This document shows positions 52,546 to 61,727 of a stretch of DNA of 64,000 bases, piece by piece; position 1 is the stretch's first letter, and each line of letters starts with the position of its first letter. Under the pieces are notes generated by a model. It saw nothing but the letters and a program-made list of their open reading frames with translations, was not told the DNA's origin and did no database searches. The stretch covers positions 1 to 64,000 of the forward strand of contig JAAZHX010000057.1 of the NCBI GenBank assembly GCA_012510495.1, in the 5' to 3' direction. This stretch comes from Smithella sp. (lineage in GTDB: Bacteria > Desulfobacterota > Syntrophia > Syntrophales > Smithellaceae). The translations under genes and the position numbers were made by a program.

Positions 52546-53157
52546 CTAGAGGCCCGTCGCGGTTTTTAAATGACGGACGTCATTGATGGCGTCGATGTGC
52601 GCTTCTCCGTTATGGATGCGGATATGCGTCCGGGAGGCATTGTCCACGCAGGTGCTGCGGAATTCGGACAGGCGGATGTTTCTCAGACGGCACAGGATGG
52701 TTGCAATCGTGAAGTTGTGAGAGACGACCAGGGCGTTTTGTCCGGCGGCCATAAGCTTTTCGATGGGCGGCCAGGCGCGCTTCTGCAGTTCAGCCAGCGA
52801 TTCTCCCTGCGGCATTGACACCGATTCCGGATCGGCGATCCACCGTCCGAGGAATTCTTTTTCACAGGCCAGCAGCTCTTTATAGGTCAGGCCTTCAAAA
52901 TCCCCCTGATCCATTTCCATCAGGCCGGGATGAATCTCGATCTTTTTCCCGTGAAAGCCGTTGATGATTTCAGCGGTCTGCAAAGCCCTCTTCAGCGGGC
53001 TGGAATGGATGCTGTCAATCGAATAGTCTTTGAGCGACAAGGCCAGCTTCCGGGCCTGGTCGATGCCGGTTTCGTTCAGTTCGGTATCCGTGATGCCCTG
53101 AACGCGCCTCTCTTTGTTCCAGAATGTTTCGCCGTGGCGAATCAGTGTCAGTTCCAT
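52546..53157 (-). CDS. Histidine phosphatase (phosphoglycerate mutase-like) family protein
   Basis: This 203-residue protein has the phosphohistidine motif LIRHGETFWNKERRVQG and the second His in LVVSHNFTIATILCR. Glu in MEMDQGDFEGLTYKELL completes the active site. Such proteins include GpmB, CobC and broad phosphatases; the substrate is unknown. It is convergent with merR (7 bases apart). Its start overlaps the end of the truncated flavoprotein gene by ten bases. Confidence 0.9.
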   Translation of the reverse strand: MELTLIRHGETFWNKERRVQGITDTELNETGIDQARKLALSLKDYSIDSIHSSPLKRALQTAEIINGFHGKKIEIHPGLMEMDQGDFEGLTYKELLACEKEFLGRWIADPESVSMPQGESLAELQKRAWPPIEKLMAAGQNALVVSHNFTIATILCRLRNIRLSEFRSTCVDNASRTHIRIHNGEAHIDAINDVRHLKTATGL

Positions 53158-53588
53158 ATCCCTTCAGAGCCTGAATGTTCGTGGATGTTGTTGTCGCAGC
53201 CCAGTTGCACGGCCTTGGCCGCGTGCCTGGCAATGGCGATGGTTCCGACGACTTTACCGCCGTAAGCATGCACATCATTTACAAACCATGGCTTCCCCAG
53301 TGAGTAGTTGATCACAGGAACTTTTTCTTCGATGGCGACGGCTATATTTTCCTTTGCCCCCGGCCCCACGAGAATCTGATTGACACCGAAGGGTTTATCC
53401 GTAAGATCCCGGATCTGTTTGATATTTTCGCGCGTTTCCTTTGGATTACAGCGCGCGATGGCCAGAAGCCCCAACCCTCCGGCATTACAGACGGTCGAAA
53501 CCAGTTTGGGTTCCGTAATCCAGTTCATCCCGGCCAGCATGATGGGATGGTCAATTCCGAACGTCTCCGTCATTCTCGTTTTGAACAT
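53148..53588 (-). pseudogene. Truncated nitronate-monooxygenase/FabK-like gene
   Basis: This 146-residue frame begins MFKTRMTETFGIDHPIMLAG and matches the paralogue at 31466-32503 through NAGGLGLLA and on to YGGKVVGTIAIARHA. It then departs after QLGCD and ends soon. The FMN phosphate-binding glycines and about 200 C-terminal residues are absent. The gene still has a start and likely promoter but cannot make a working barrel. Confidence 0.85.
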
Positions 53589-54111
53589 AAAATTTTCCTC
53601 CGGCGCCGGTTTTCACATTTTTGTTTTTTGTGTCGGGAATCATAAGAGAAGCAGGAGGAGTTGTCAAAACAAATTTCCGCCGGGTGAAGCTTCGGAATAT
53701 GCATTTGACTCTTGAGCTGGTCCAATTTAATTTTAAAAACAAAAAACAAGCGCGGGCCAAATGCGGGGTTGAGGGGAATTCTGAACAAAGTCACCTGCGA
53801 TTCGTTTCCCATGACTGCGACGGGTGAAAAAACGTCGGACGCCGCGCGCCCCTCCCTTCATAACCGCAGTGAAAGGAGCAACCGGAAAGAGTTTTTCCGG
53901 AGGCGAGATTCGGGCTTGCGCTCCGGCGCTATCTGTGGAAAAAGGGGGACTGCCAGCGGCGGTCGGTCTGGAACAGCCGGCCGCGCCGTTAAATTTTGTG
54001 ACGGGCAAAAAGCGGCGGCGAACCGGCGGCATACGGTTTTATCCGGCGTATTTTTTGGCGGGACAACTGCCTGCCCGGTGTCCAGCCGCTGTGAAAAATA
54101 AAGGGGAATAT
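53589..54111. other. Gene-free stretch of 523 bases upstream of the radical SAM gene
   Basis: No credible gene is seen. A possible promoter is TTGACT (53705-53710), a 17-base spacer and TAATTT (53728-53733). The long GC-rich leader from 53820 to 54111 is open in one frame, but that frame has low-complexity residues and no ribosome binding site. It may hold a structured leader, though I could not match it to a known riboswitch. Confidence 0.4.
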
Positions 54112-55341
54112 ATGAAGTTTCTGCTGATTTATCCGAAATGGGAAAAGCTGGACCGTCAGACGTCGTTCATCCTCCCGCCGCACGGGCCGGCGGTGATGGC
54201 GGCGACTCTGCCTCCCGATGTCGATGTGGCGTTTATCGACGAAAATATCGAGCCGGTGGATCTCGGCGCCGATGCCGATTTCGTGGGCGTCTCCATGATG
54301 CTTACCGCCCAGGTGAAGCGCGGCTGGGAGATCGCGGACGCGTTTCGCGAGCGCGGGATTCCCGTCCTTTGCGGCGGTATCGCCGTGATGCTGCACGCCG
54401 AAGAATGCGAAAAGCACGCCGACGCGGTGTTTTTGGGCGAGGCCGAAGGCCGGATGGAGCAGGTTTTCGCCGATTTCAAAGCGGGTAAGCTGCGGAAAGT
54501 TTACAACTACATGCAGAACTTTCCGCCGATTGAAAGCGTGGGAACGGCCCGGCGCGGCATTCTCAAGCGCGAGATGTACAACTATCGCGGCGTCCAGATG
54601 GTCGATCTGGTGCACGCCTCCCGCGGCTGCCGCTTCAACTGCTATCCCTGTGCCGTGCGCTTTCTGGGCGGCAGGAGCTTCCGTCCCCGGCCCTTCGAGA
54701 GGGTGGTCGAGGAAATGGCCTCCATCGACAACAACCGCCTGTTTATCGTGGACAATTCGCTGGCGCAGAACCGCGACTGGGAAATCGGTCTGTTTCGGGA
54801 AATGATTCCGCTCAAAAAGAAGTGGTGCTGCCATCCGATTGAAGAAGACGATGAGGTTCTGGATCTCGCGGCGCAGGCCGGAGCGTGGTTTGTCTATCAG
54901 ACGATTTTCGACTCGTCCAACTATATCCGCGACCGGGTCAGGCGCTACCACGACCACGGCATTGCCGTGGAAGGCAGCATCCTCCTGGGGCTGGACTATC
55001 ACACGGAAGACTATATCAAACGGTGGATGGACTTCCTTCTGGAAATCGAGCTGGACATGGCGGAGTTCACGATTCTCACGCCTTTTGTCCACACGCGCAC
55101 GTTCGACGATCTGCACGGCGAAGGACGGATTCTCTCCTATGACTGGAATGACTACACCTGCGGCAAGGTCGTTTTTCAGCCCAAAATGATGACGCCGGAA
55201 AAGCTCCAGGAAATGTACTACTACTGCTGGGACCGCTTCTATGAGGAAGAGCCGGCCAATTACAAAATGTTCAAGTTGCTCAAGCAGGTCATGGAAAAGG
55301 AAAAAGCGGACGGCACGTACAAGCCGCGGGTTCGTGTTTGA
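54112..55341 (+). CDS. B12-binding domain radical SAM enzyme
   Basis: The 409-residue protein starts MKFLLIYPKWEKLDRQTSFI with a cobalamin-binding-like domain (about 1-140, FVGVSMMLTAQVKRGWEI). A radical SAM core follows with ASRGCRFNCYPCAVRF (CxxxCxxC iron-sulfur motif, about residue 180). No DxHxxG motif is clear in the B12 domain, so cobalamin binding is uncertain. Relatives include hopanoid- and lipid-modifying enzymes, and the lipid neighbourhood fits, but the reaction is unknown. GGGG precedes the ATG at 54112. Confidence 0.85.
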   Translation: MKFLLIYPKWEKLDRQTSFILPPHGPAVMAATLPPDVDVAFIDENIEPVDLGADADFVGVSMMLTAQVKRGWEIADAFRERGIPVLCGGIAVMLHAEECEKHADAVFLGEAEGRMEQVFADFKAGKLRKVYNYMQNFPPIESVGTARRGILKREMYNYRGVQMVDLVHASRGCRFNCYPCAVRFLGGRSFRPRPFERVVEEMASIDNNRLFIVDNSLAQNRDWEIGLFREMIPLKKKWCCHPIEEDDEVLDLAAQAGAWFVYQTIFDSSNYIRDRVRRYHDHGIAVEGSILLGLDYHTEDYIKRWMDFLLEIELDMAEFTILTPFVHTRTFDDLHGEGRILSYDWNDYTCGKVVFQPKMMTPEKLQEMYYYCWDRFYEEEPANYKMFKLLKQVMEKEKADGTYKPRVRV

Positions 55342-55346
55342 ACAGG

Positions 55347-55496
55347 ATGTCCCGGCGGGAGGAGATGGAAAAAATCGGCGAAAAAGACACCCTCGTCATT
55401 GACATCGGCCTGCCCGTCAGGATCGGCCGTTCGCGTGCGGTTCTGAAGCGGCCGGCGGCCATCCGTTATACGGATTTTTTTCGGAGGAAAACATGA
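55347..55496 (+). CDS. Small ORF overlapping the thioesterase start, 49 codons
   Basis: A frame starts MSRREEMEKIGEKDTLVIDI shortly after the radical SAM stop and ends in a TGA that overlaps the thioesterase ATG by four bases. Such an overlap suggests translation coupling. GGAGG at 55358 lies inside it, so an inner ATG at 55365 may also be used. No family is recognised. Confidence 0.4.
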   Translation: MSRREEMEKIGEKDTLVIDIGLPVRIGRSRAVLKRPAAIRYTDFFRRKT

Positions 55497-55909
55497 GCAC
55501 AGACAGGAAAAGCTTTGAGGCCGGAATCCGTGTGCCGTTTTTTGACCTGGACCCCATGCAGATCGTGTGGCACGGCAATTACCTCAACTACTTTGAGATC
55601 GCCCGCGCGGGGTTTTTCGAACATTACGGCGTCGATCTCTATTCGTATTACGAACGGGAAAAAATCATTTTCCCGATCATCCGGACGGCGACGAAGCACA
55701 TTTTTCCGCTCAAACACCGCGATGAGATTATTGTCAAGGCGACGCTGGCGGACGCCAACATCAAGCTGGTGATGGATTTTGAAATCCGCAGGGCTTCCGA
55801 CGGAAGCGTCTGCGCGCGAGGACGTACGGAACAGGTGGCAGTGAAGGCGCCGGAGATGGAAACGCTGTTCAGCATTCCGCAGGACATCCGGAATTTATTG
55901 GGATTTTAA
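55493..55909 (+). CDS. Acyl-CoA thioesterase, 4-hydroxybenzoyl-CoA type (YbgC-like)
   Basis: The 138-residue hot-dog protein has the YbgC motif DLDPMQIVWHGNYLNYFEIAR with the catalytic Asp. KHIFPLKHRDEIIVKATL follows. It hydrolyses acyl-CoA or acyl-ACP. In aryl-polyene loci such an enzyme is a regular member. Its gene ends exactly where the next starts (TAA then ATG), so the two are made together. CGGAGGAAA precedes the ATG. Confidence 0.9.
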   Translation: MSTDRKSFEAGIRVPFFDLDPMQIVWHGNYLNYFEIARAGFFEHYGVDLYSYYEREKIIFPIIRTATKHIFPLKHRDEIIVKATLADANIKLVMDFEIRRASDGSVCARGRTEQVAVKAPEMETLFSIPQDIRNLLGF

Positions 55910-57625
55910 ATGGAAAATCGGTTCAAGCAATCTTTTGTGGCGGGTGTGGAGCGGGTGGCGGCCTGGGCCGACCTCCTCGATGACATCAACGTTTATCCCG
56001 TGGCGGACGGCGATACCGGGCGGAATCTTTCCGTCAGTCTTTCACCGCTTCGCCAGGCCAACGGCGAAAAAGACAAAATCGTTCGTCAACTGCTTCTGGC
56101 GGCGCGCGGCAATTCCGGCAATATTGCATCGCAGTTTTTCTCGGTCTTTTACGCCGCCGATTCCCCGGTGCGCCTGAAGGAAACGGTGCGGACGGCGAAC
56201 GAAAAAGCCTGGAAGGCCGTCAGCGACCCGCGGCCGGGAACCATGCTGTCCGTTTTTGATGCACTGGAGAAGACTCTTGCGGAGCAGAAGTCCTTTCCGG
56301 ACAAAGAAAGCGCGGACCGGATTTTGTCGGACCTGGAAAATGCCGTTCGCGAAACGAGGGAAACGCTGCCCAAATTGAAGCAGGCCGGCGTCGTGGACGC
56401 GGGCGCCCTGGGTATGTACATTTTTTTTGAAGGCTTTTTCCGAACGCTGGCCGGACTGGACAACGCGTATTGTCCGGTAACGGAAATCTTTCCGGGCTTG
56501 CTTTCCATTTCGCCCGCGTTTCACGAAACTCTTGAATCGGGTTATTGCGTGGACTTCGTGGTGAAGGCCGATGCGCCGTCGGAAGATCTGGCGCAAATTG
56601 CCGCCGGACAGGAAAGCGCCGTCATTCTGCGCGACGGCGATCTGTATAAAATTCACCTGCACACGGATGACCGGGAAAAGATCCGCTCACAGGCGGGCGC
56701 TCTGGGCTCGGTGATGATCTGGGAAGACGACAATCTCGCAGCGCAGATCCGCGACTTCATGAATGCCCCGGCGGATGCTGCCGTGCACATCATGACGGAC
56801 GCCGCCGGTTCGCTTACCCGCGACGACGCAAAGAAGCGCGGCTTCACCCTTTTAAACAGCTATCTCAACGTGGGCGACAAATCGCTGCCCGAGACGCATT
56901 TTTCCCCCGCTGAACTGTACAGGGCCATGAGCGCGGGCGTAAAGGTTTCCACGTCTCAGGCCTCTGTGTTCGAAAGGCATCAGTGTTACGCGAGCGCGCT
57001 CGCCCGGTTCGAAAAAGTTCTCTACCTGTGCGTCGGTTCCGTTTTTACCGGCAATTACAGCGCGGCGCTGGAGTGGAAAAAGGAGCACGACCCGGAAAAC
57101 CGCATGACGGTGATCGATACGGGCGCGGCCTCCGGCAGGCTGGGTGTGATGGTGCTCGCGGTGCAAAGCTTTCTTGCGCGGACAAAAGACATGGATGCCG
57201 CAATCGCTTTTGCCCGCAAAGCGGTGGAACGCTGCGAAGAGTATGTGTTTCTCGAAAAGCTCCAGTACCTGGCCGCGGGCGGCAGGCTTTCCAAGACCAG
57301 CGCCTTTTTCGGCGATATGCTGAAAATGAAGCCAGTGATTTCCCCGCAGCCGGAAGGCGCCAAAAAGATGGGCGTTGTCCGCAGCCGTGCCGATCAGATT
57401 CAAATGGCGCTCGACAAACTGGCCGCGGTTCTTGCTCCGGATGCTTTGGCGCTCATCATGCTGGAGTATTCGGACAATATCGGGCAGGTTTCGGAATTCC
57501 GAAAACAGGTTCAAAGGCTGTATCCGGGAGCGGAGATACTTCTCCAGCCCCTGTCGCTCACGTCCGGCGCGCACATGGGGCCGGGGACGTGGGGCGTCGC
57601 GTTTTTGAGAATAGAAGAAAAATGA
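55910..57625 (+). CDS. DhaL (DAK2)-DegV fusion, resembling a one-chain fatty acid kinase
   Basis: The 571-residue protein joins a DhaL-like kinase domain (about residues 1-190, DDINVYPVADGDTGRN with the metal-binding aspartates, and ARGNSGNIASQF) to a DegV domain (about 280-565, DAAGSLTRDD, KVSTSQAS and VGSVFTGNYSAA). In Gram-positive bacteria FakA (DhaL) phosphorylates fatty acids bound by FakB (DegV). Having both in one chain, in a lipid locus, suggests acyl-phosphate formation. The activity is inferred. The start is directly after the thioesterase stop. Confidence 0.85.
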   Translation: MENRFKQSFVAGVERVAAWADLLDDINVYPVADGDTGRNLSVSLSPLRQANGEKDKIVRQLLLAARGNSGNIASQFFSVFYAADSPVRLKETVRTANEKAWKAVSDPRPGTMLSVFDALEKTLAEQKSFPDKESADRILSDLENAVRETRETLPKLKQAGVVDAGALGMYIFFEGFFRTLAGLDNAYCPVTEIFPGLLSISPAFHETLESGYCVDFVVKADAPSEDLAQIAAGQESAVILRDGDLYKIHLHTDDREKIRSQAGALGSVMIWEDDNLAAQIRDFMNAPADAAVHIMTDAAGSLTRDDAKKRGFTLLNSYLNVGDKSLPETHFSPAELYRAMSAGVKVSTSQASVFERHQCYASALARFEKVLYLCVGSVFTGNYSAALEWKKEHDPENRMTVIDTGAASGRLGVMVLAVQSFLARTKDMDAAIAFARKAVERCEEYVFLEKLQYLAAGGRLSKTSAFFGDMLKMKPVISPQPEGAKKMGVVRSRADQIQMALDKLAAVLAPDALALIMLEYSDNIGQVSEFRKQVQRLYPGAEILLQPLSLTSGAHMGPGTWGVAFLRIEEK

Positions 57626-57771
57626 GTGGATAGTGGCTGGGAAAAACAGGCGATGAGCTATAGGCAGTGGCGTTAAGAAAAGCTCGTAACTCATGGCAGA
57701 ACTTGTCATGGTGACCGTTCGACAGACTTTCGGTGACATTGTCGTCGAAACAGGACGAAGGATAGTGGAAA
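57626..57771. other. Intergenic low-complexity and repeat-like stretch
   Basis: The 146 bases contain GTGGATAGTGG and GGATAGTGGAAAG tracts and, near 57705, ATGGTGACCGTTCGACAGAC, which resembles the palindromic repeat at 16448. No gene was seen. Confidence 0.5.
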
Positions 57772-58548
57772 GTGATGAGTCATAAAAAACGGGCAGTGAA
57801 CGAACAGAAGGATGCGAAAAACAGGCGGCGGGCGGGAAGGAGTCTCGGCCGGTTTGCCTTTGTCATTCCCGCTTACAATCACGGCGCGACGGTTGCGCAG
57901 GTGGCCGGCAGAGCCAGGGACATGGGGTTCCCCGTTTTTGTGGTGGATGACGGATCCACCGACGACACGTCCCGGCGGCTGACGGAAGTTCAGGGCATCG
58001 AAGTGCTTCGCCATGAAAAAAACGAAGGAAAGGGGGAGGCGATCCTGACCGGTTTCATGGCTGCGTCGCACAAGGCCGATTACGCGATCACGATCGACGC
58101 GGACGGGCAGCATGACCCCGAAGACGCGATCCATCTGATAGATGCCATTCCTCTCAAAAAAAGACCGATTGTGGTGGGGGCGCGCAAAGGGATGGATGCG
58201 GTGCAGGGAGCTCACATTCCCTGGACCAGCCGTTTCGGTCGGAAGTTTTCCAATTTCTGGGTCCGGATGTCCGGGGGGCCGAAAATTTCGGACACCCAGA
58301 GCGGCATGCGGATTTATCCGCTTCCGGAATCACTGAGCCTTTCCGTGCTGGCGAGGCGGTTTCAGTTTGAGGTGGAAATTCTGGTGCAGGCCAAAAGAAT
58401 CGGCATTCCGATCATCGAAGCGCCGATCCGGGTCGTTTACCAGCCGGACGGGTCGCGCATTTCTCATTTTCGTCCTTTCGTTGATTTTTTGCGTAATGCC
58501 AAAACCTTTACCCGTCTGATGTTTGTCCGTGTTTTCGGACGTCATTGA
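57772..58548 (+). CDS. Family 2 glycosyltransferase
   Basis: The 258-residue GT2 protein has FVIPAYNHGATVAQVAG, VVDDGSTDDTSRRL, the DXD-like TIDADGQHDPEDA and the QSGMRIYPL motif. It transfers a sugar, from UDP or dolichyl-type donors, to a lipid or polyene head. A GT2 beside an LpxL-type acyltransferase is usual in aryl-polyene loci. It lies 146 bases after the fusion gene. GGAAAG precedes the ATG at 57772 (or 57775). Confidence 0.88.
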   Translation: MMSHKKRAVNEQKDAKNRRRAGRSLGRFAFVIPAYNHGATVAQVAGRARDMGFPVFVVDDGSTDDTSRRLTEVQGIEVLRHEKNEGKGEAILTGFMAASHKADYAITIDADGQHDPEDAIHLIDAIPLKKRPIVVGARKGMDAVQGAHIPWTSRFGRKFSNFWVRMSGGPKISDTQSGMRIYPLPESLSLSVLARRFQFEVEILVQAKRIGIPIIEAPIRVVYQPDGSRISHFRPFVDFLRNAKTFTRLMFVRVFGRH

Positions 58549-58658
58549 CCGCAAAGCGCACTGTCACGCGCCCGGTTTTCCCTTGCCAGCCTTCGGGAAA
58601 TGTGGTTTAAAAACTGCCATGAAAGCAGCACAATAATTCCGACAACCTGAAGGTTTTC

Positions 58659-61600
58659 ATGCCTCCTCGCCGATACCCCATAAGATGGTCGATTGTGTTG
58701 GTCACCGCCGTGATCGTGGGGATTTTGTTTTACTGGGAAACCAGCCATCTAAAAATTGAAACCGACATTCTCGAATCCATGCCGCACCATGAGCCGGCGC
58801 TGGCTTCCGCCCGGCGGGTCATCGCTCATCTGCCTGTTTCCGACCGGATTTTTATCGATCTGGCACAGTCCTCCGCCGACCGGGGCAAACTGGCGGAGGC
58901 GGCCCGGCTCGTTGAAGATCGGTTAAGCCGAAGCGGTTTGTTTGAACGCATCGGCATTGCCGGAGAGGCGGAGATTTTTCCGGAATGGATGGCGCACGTC
59001 CGGGAGCATCTGCCGTCGCTGCTCTCCGCGGAAGACCTCGAGCGGAAGATCGCGCCGCTGATCGCGCCGGAAAAAATCCGGGAGACGATGGCGGAAAACC
59101 GGCGCAGCCTTGAGGAACTTCAGGGCATCGGCCGCGCGGAGATGATCGCCCGAGACCCGCTGGGTTTTTCCGCGGTGATCCTGGAGAGAATGTCCGCGCT
59201 GCTGCCGGTTGCCGCCGCCCAATTTTATTCCGGACAACTTCTTTCTTCCGACGGACGCCACGCGCTGATCATTGCGCGCCTGGCCGGCTCCGGGACAGAC
59301 ACGGCCCGGGCCGCGCAAATCGCCGGACTGCTGGAGGACTGCACACGGATGCTGCAGGCGCACGGGGATCCGGGCGACCGCTACACGCTGACGCCGGTGG
59401 GGACGTACCGGGCGGCGTTGGACAACGAAACCGTCGCCAAACGAGACACGCGGCTGGCGATCCTCCTGACCATACTGGGCATATCACTGCTGCTCGTTGC
59501 GGCCTTTCCCCGCCCGCTGATCGGCTTGCTGGCGCTCCTGCCTTCCAGCGTCGGGGCCATTGCCGCTCTGTTTGTCTGCTCTTTCTGTTTTGAATCCATG
59601 TCCATGCTGGCGGTAGGGTTTGGCGGCGCGATTCTGGCCTTTACGGTTGACCTGGGGATCACGTACCTTTTGTTTCTGGACCAGCCGCGGGCCACGTCCG
59701 GGCGCGAGGTGGCGCGGGAAGTGTGGTCGGCTGAATTCACGGCCGCCCTGACCACGATCGGCGCCTTTTTGCTGCTGCTGGTGAGTGATTTTCAAATCCT
59801 GGCCCAAATCGGCGTGTTTGCTGCGCTGGGCATTTCCTTTGCGTTTCTCTTTGTTCACCTCGTGTTTCCCGCCATCTTTCCTGCCCTGCCGCCGGCCCGG
59901 CGCGAAGCCAACCGCCGGCTGGCGCTGGCCGTCCGGAAACTGGCCGCGCCGTCTTCATGGAAACTCGTTGCCGCGCTGGTCTTCGGCCTGACGATGCTGT
60001 TTTTTGCCAAGCCTGTCTTCGACGTGGACCTGCAGGCCATGAATTCCGTCAGTCCCGAAACGCTTGCCGCCGAAAAAAAATTGCAGGAGGTCTGGGGAAA
60101 TTTCAGCGGCAGGAGTTATATCCTTCTGGAAGCGCCGGATTTGGAACAGTTGCAAAAGAAAAACGACGATCTGACGGAACGGCTTGCCGAAGACGTGCAA
60201 AGCGGCAAACTGGCCGCACCATTTCTGCCGACCGTTTTGTTTCCTTCGCCGGAATCGGCCGCCCGGCATTTTACCGCCTGGCAGTCCTTCTGGACGCCTG
60301 AGCGCGCCGCCGCGCTGCGGACGAACCTGAACGAGGCGGCCAGGGCAAACGGTTTCGCGCCGGACGCGTTCGATTCTTTCTGGCCGGTCTTTCAAACGGA
60401 GAAGCCGGCCGTCCTGACGATTCCGCCGACGCACCTGGAAATGCTGGGTGTTTCCCGGACGTCCGGAGGCTATGCACAACTCAGCCTGGTGACGGCCGGA
60501 AAAAATTACAACGCGGAGGAATTCTTTTCGCGGCTGGCCCGGGGCGGGCAGGCCGACCTTTTCGACGCGGACTTGTTCAACCGACGCATAGGGGAATTTC
60601 TCAAAAATATTTTTGTCGAAATCGCCCTGATCATCAGCCTCGGTCTGATCGCGGTGATTTTCCTGTTTTATCTGGATTGGCGCCTTTCGACGGCCGTTCT
60701 GGCGCCCGTGGCTTTCGCCCTCATTGCCACGCTGGGGACGCTCAAGCTCATCGGCCGTCCTCTGGACATTCCCGGCATTATGCTGTGGGTCGTCATTCTG
60801 GGCATGGGGGTGGATTACGCCATTTACTACACCTGTATGTATCAGCGTCATCCGGATGAAGCCTCTCCCGCGATGAACACCGTCAAGCTCTCCATTTTTC
60901 TGTCGGCCGCGACCACATTCATCGGCTTCAGCGTTCTGACGCTGGCGAAGCACCCGCTCCTGCGCAGCATCGGTCTGGTTTCTCTGCTGGGCATCGGGTA
61001 TTCTCTGCTGGGCGTGTATTTCATTTTGCCGACTCTGATGCGAAAAATATTTTCGCCGTTTGACTTTCCCGCAGGCGCGGTTCAACCGGCGTCCCGGGAG
61101 CATGTTCGCCGCGTCCTTTTGCGTTACCGGCTGCTTCCCGGTTATCCGAGGGTTTTTGCCCGGTTCAAGATGAAATTGGACCCGATGTTTTCCGAACTGG
61201 ACCGATATGTGCAAAATCCCCGCCGCATTCTCGATATCGGCTGCGGCTACGGTGTTCCCGCGACATGGCTGCTGGAGATACATCCGGAAGCGAAGGTTTA
61301 CGGTCTGGAGCCCGATGAAGAGAGGGTGCTCATTGCCCGCCGTGTGATCGGCGCGCGAGGCGGGGTGCAGGTCGGGCGGGCTCCGGATCTGCCGGACACC
61401 GAAGGTCCGGTGGACCACGTTCTGATGCTGGACATGCTGCATCTGATTGACAATCGGGAATTGCAGCTTGTTTTTCAGCGTATTTACGATAGGCTCGGGC
61501 ATGATGGGGCGCTGGTGATCCGGGCGACGGTTCCCTCGGTCGGAAAAGTTCCCTGGAAGAGATGGATCGAGGCGGCCCGTTTGAAGTGGATGGGAATGCC

Positions 61601-61727
61601 GGAGCGCTTCCGCGGGGAAAGAGAAATCACCGGATTCATGGAGGCGGCGGGACTTGCCGTTAAGGTGCACGCCTCGCCGATTCCCGGTGTGGAAGAAAAG
61701 TGGTTTGTAGGGAAAAAAGGCTATTAG
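58659..61727 (+). CDS. MMPL/RND exporter fused to a C-terminal SAM methyltransferase
   Basis: The first 800 residues form an MMPL family transporter: one N-terminal membrane segment, a periplasmic domain, and two blocks of membrane segments (about 260-420 and 645-800). VDLGITYLLFL and GMGVDYAIYYTCMYQ carry the proton-relay aspartates. Residues about 830-1022 are a class I methyltransferase with DIGCGYGVPATW (about 859) and the MLDMLHLID motif. MMPL exporters are typical of polyene lipid loci, while the methyltransferase is normally a separate gene. The product probably moves the lipid across the inner membrane. Confidence 0.9.
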   Translation: MPPRRYPIRWSIVLVTAVIVGILFYWETSHLKIETDILESMPHHEPALASARRVIAHLPVSDRIFIDLAQSSADRGKLAEAARLVEDRLSRSGLFERIGIAGEAEIFPEWMAHVREHLPSLLSAEDLERKIAPLIAPEKIRETMAENRRSLEELQGIGRAEMIARDPLGFSAVILERMSALLPVAAAQFYSGQLLSSDGRHALIIARLAGSGTDTARAAQIAGLLEDCTRMLQAHGDPGDRYTLTPVGTYRAALDNETVAKRDTRLAILLTILGISLLLVAAFPRPLIGLLALLPSSVGAIAALFVCSFCFESMSMLAVGFGGAILAFTVDLGITYLLFLDQPRATSGREVAREVWSAEFTAALTTIGAFLLLLVSDFQILAQIGVFAALGISFAFLFVHLVFPAIFPALPPARREANRRLALAVRKLAAPSSWKLVAALVFGLTMLFFAKPVFDVDLQAMNSVSPETLAAEKKLQEVWGNFSGRSYILLEAPDLEQLQKKNDDLTERLAEDVQSGKLAAPFLPTVLFPSPESAARHFTAWQSFWTPERAAALRTNLNEAARANGFAPDAFDSFWPVFQTEKPAVLTIPPTHLEMLGVSRTSGGYAQLSLVTAGKNYNAEEFFSRLARGGQADLFDADLFNRRIGEFLKNIFVEIALIISLGLIAVIFLFYLDWRLSTAVLAPVAFALIATLGTLKLIGRPLDIPGIMLWVVILGMGVDYAIYYTCMYQRHPDEASPAMNTVKLSIFLSAATTFIGFSVLTLAKHPLLRSIGLVSLLGIGYSLLGVYFILPTLMRKIFSPFDFPAGAVQPASREHVRRVLLRYRLLPGYPRVFARFKMKLDPMFSELDRYVQNPRRILDIGCGYGVPATWLLEIHPEAKVYGLEPDEERVLIARRVIGARGGVQVGRAPDLPDTEGPVDHVLMLDMLHLIDNRELQLVFQRIYDRLGHDGALVIRATVPSVGKVPWKRWIEAARLKWMGMPERFRGEREITGFMEAAGLAVKVHASPIPGVEEKWFVGKKGY

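Noticed and set aside
53824..54111. N-terminal extension of the radical SAM protein by 96 codons
   Set aside because: Low-complexity residues, no ribosome binding site, and the B12-domain start at 54112 has a good site.
53880..54111. Cobalamin riboswitch upstream of the radical SAM gene
   Set aside because: The GC-rich leader looked promising, but the conserved B12-box could not be found.
59955..61670. Open frame of 571 codons opposite the MMPL exporter gene
   Set aside because: Arg/Gln-rich antisense translation with no membrane segments, while the plus strand carries MMPL and methyltransferase motifs.
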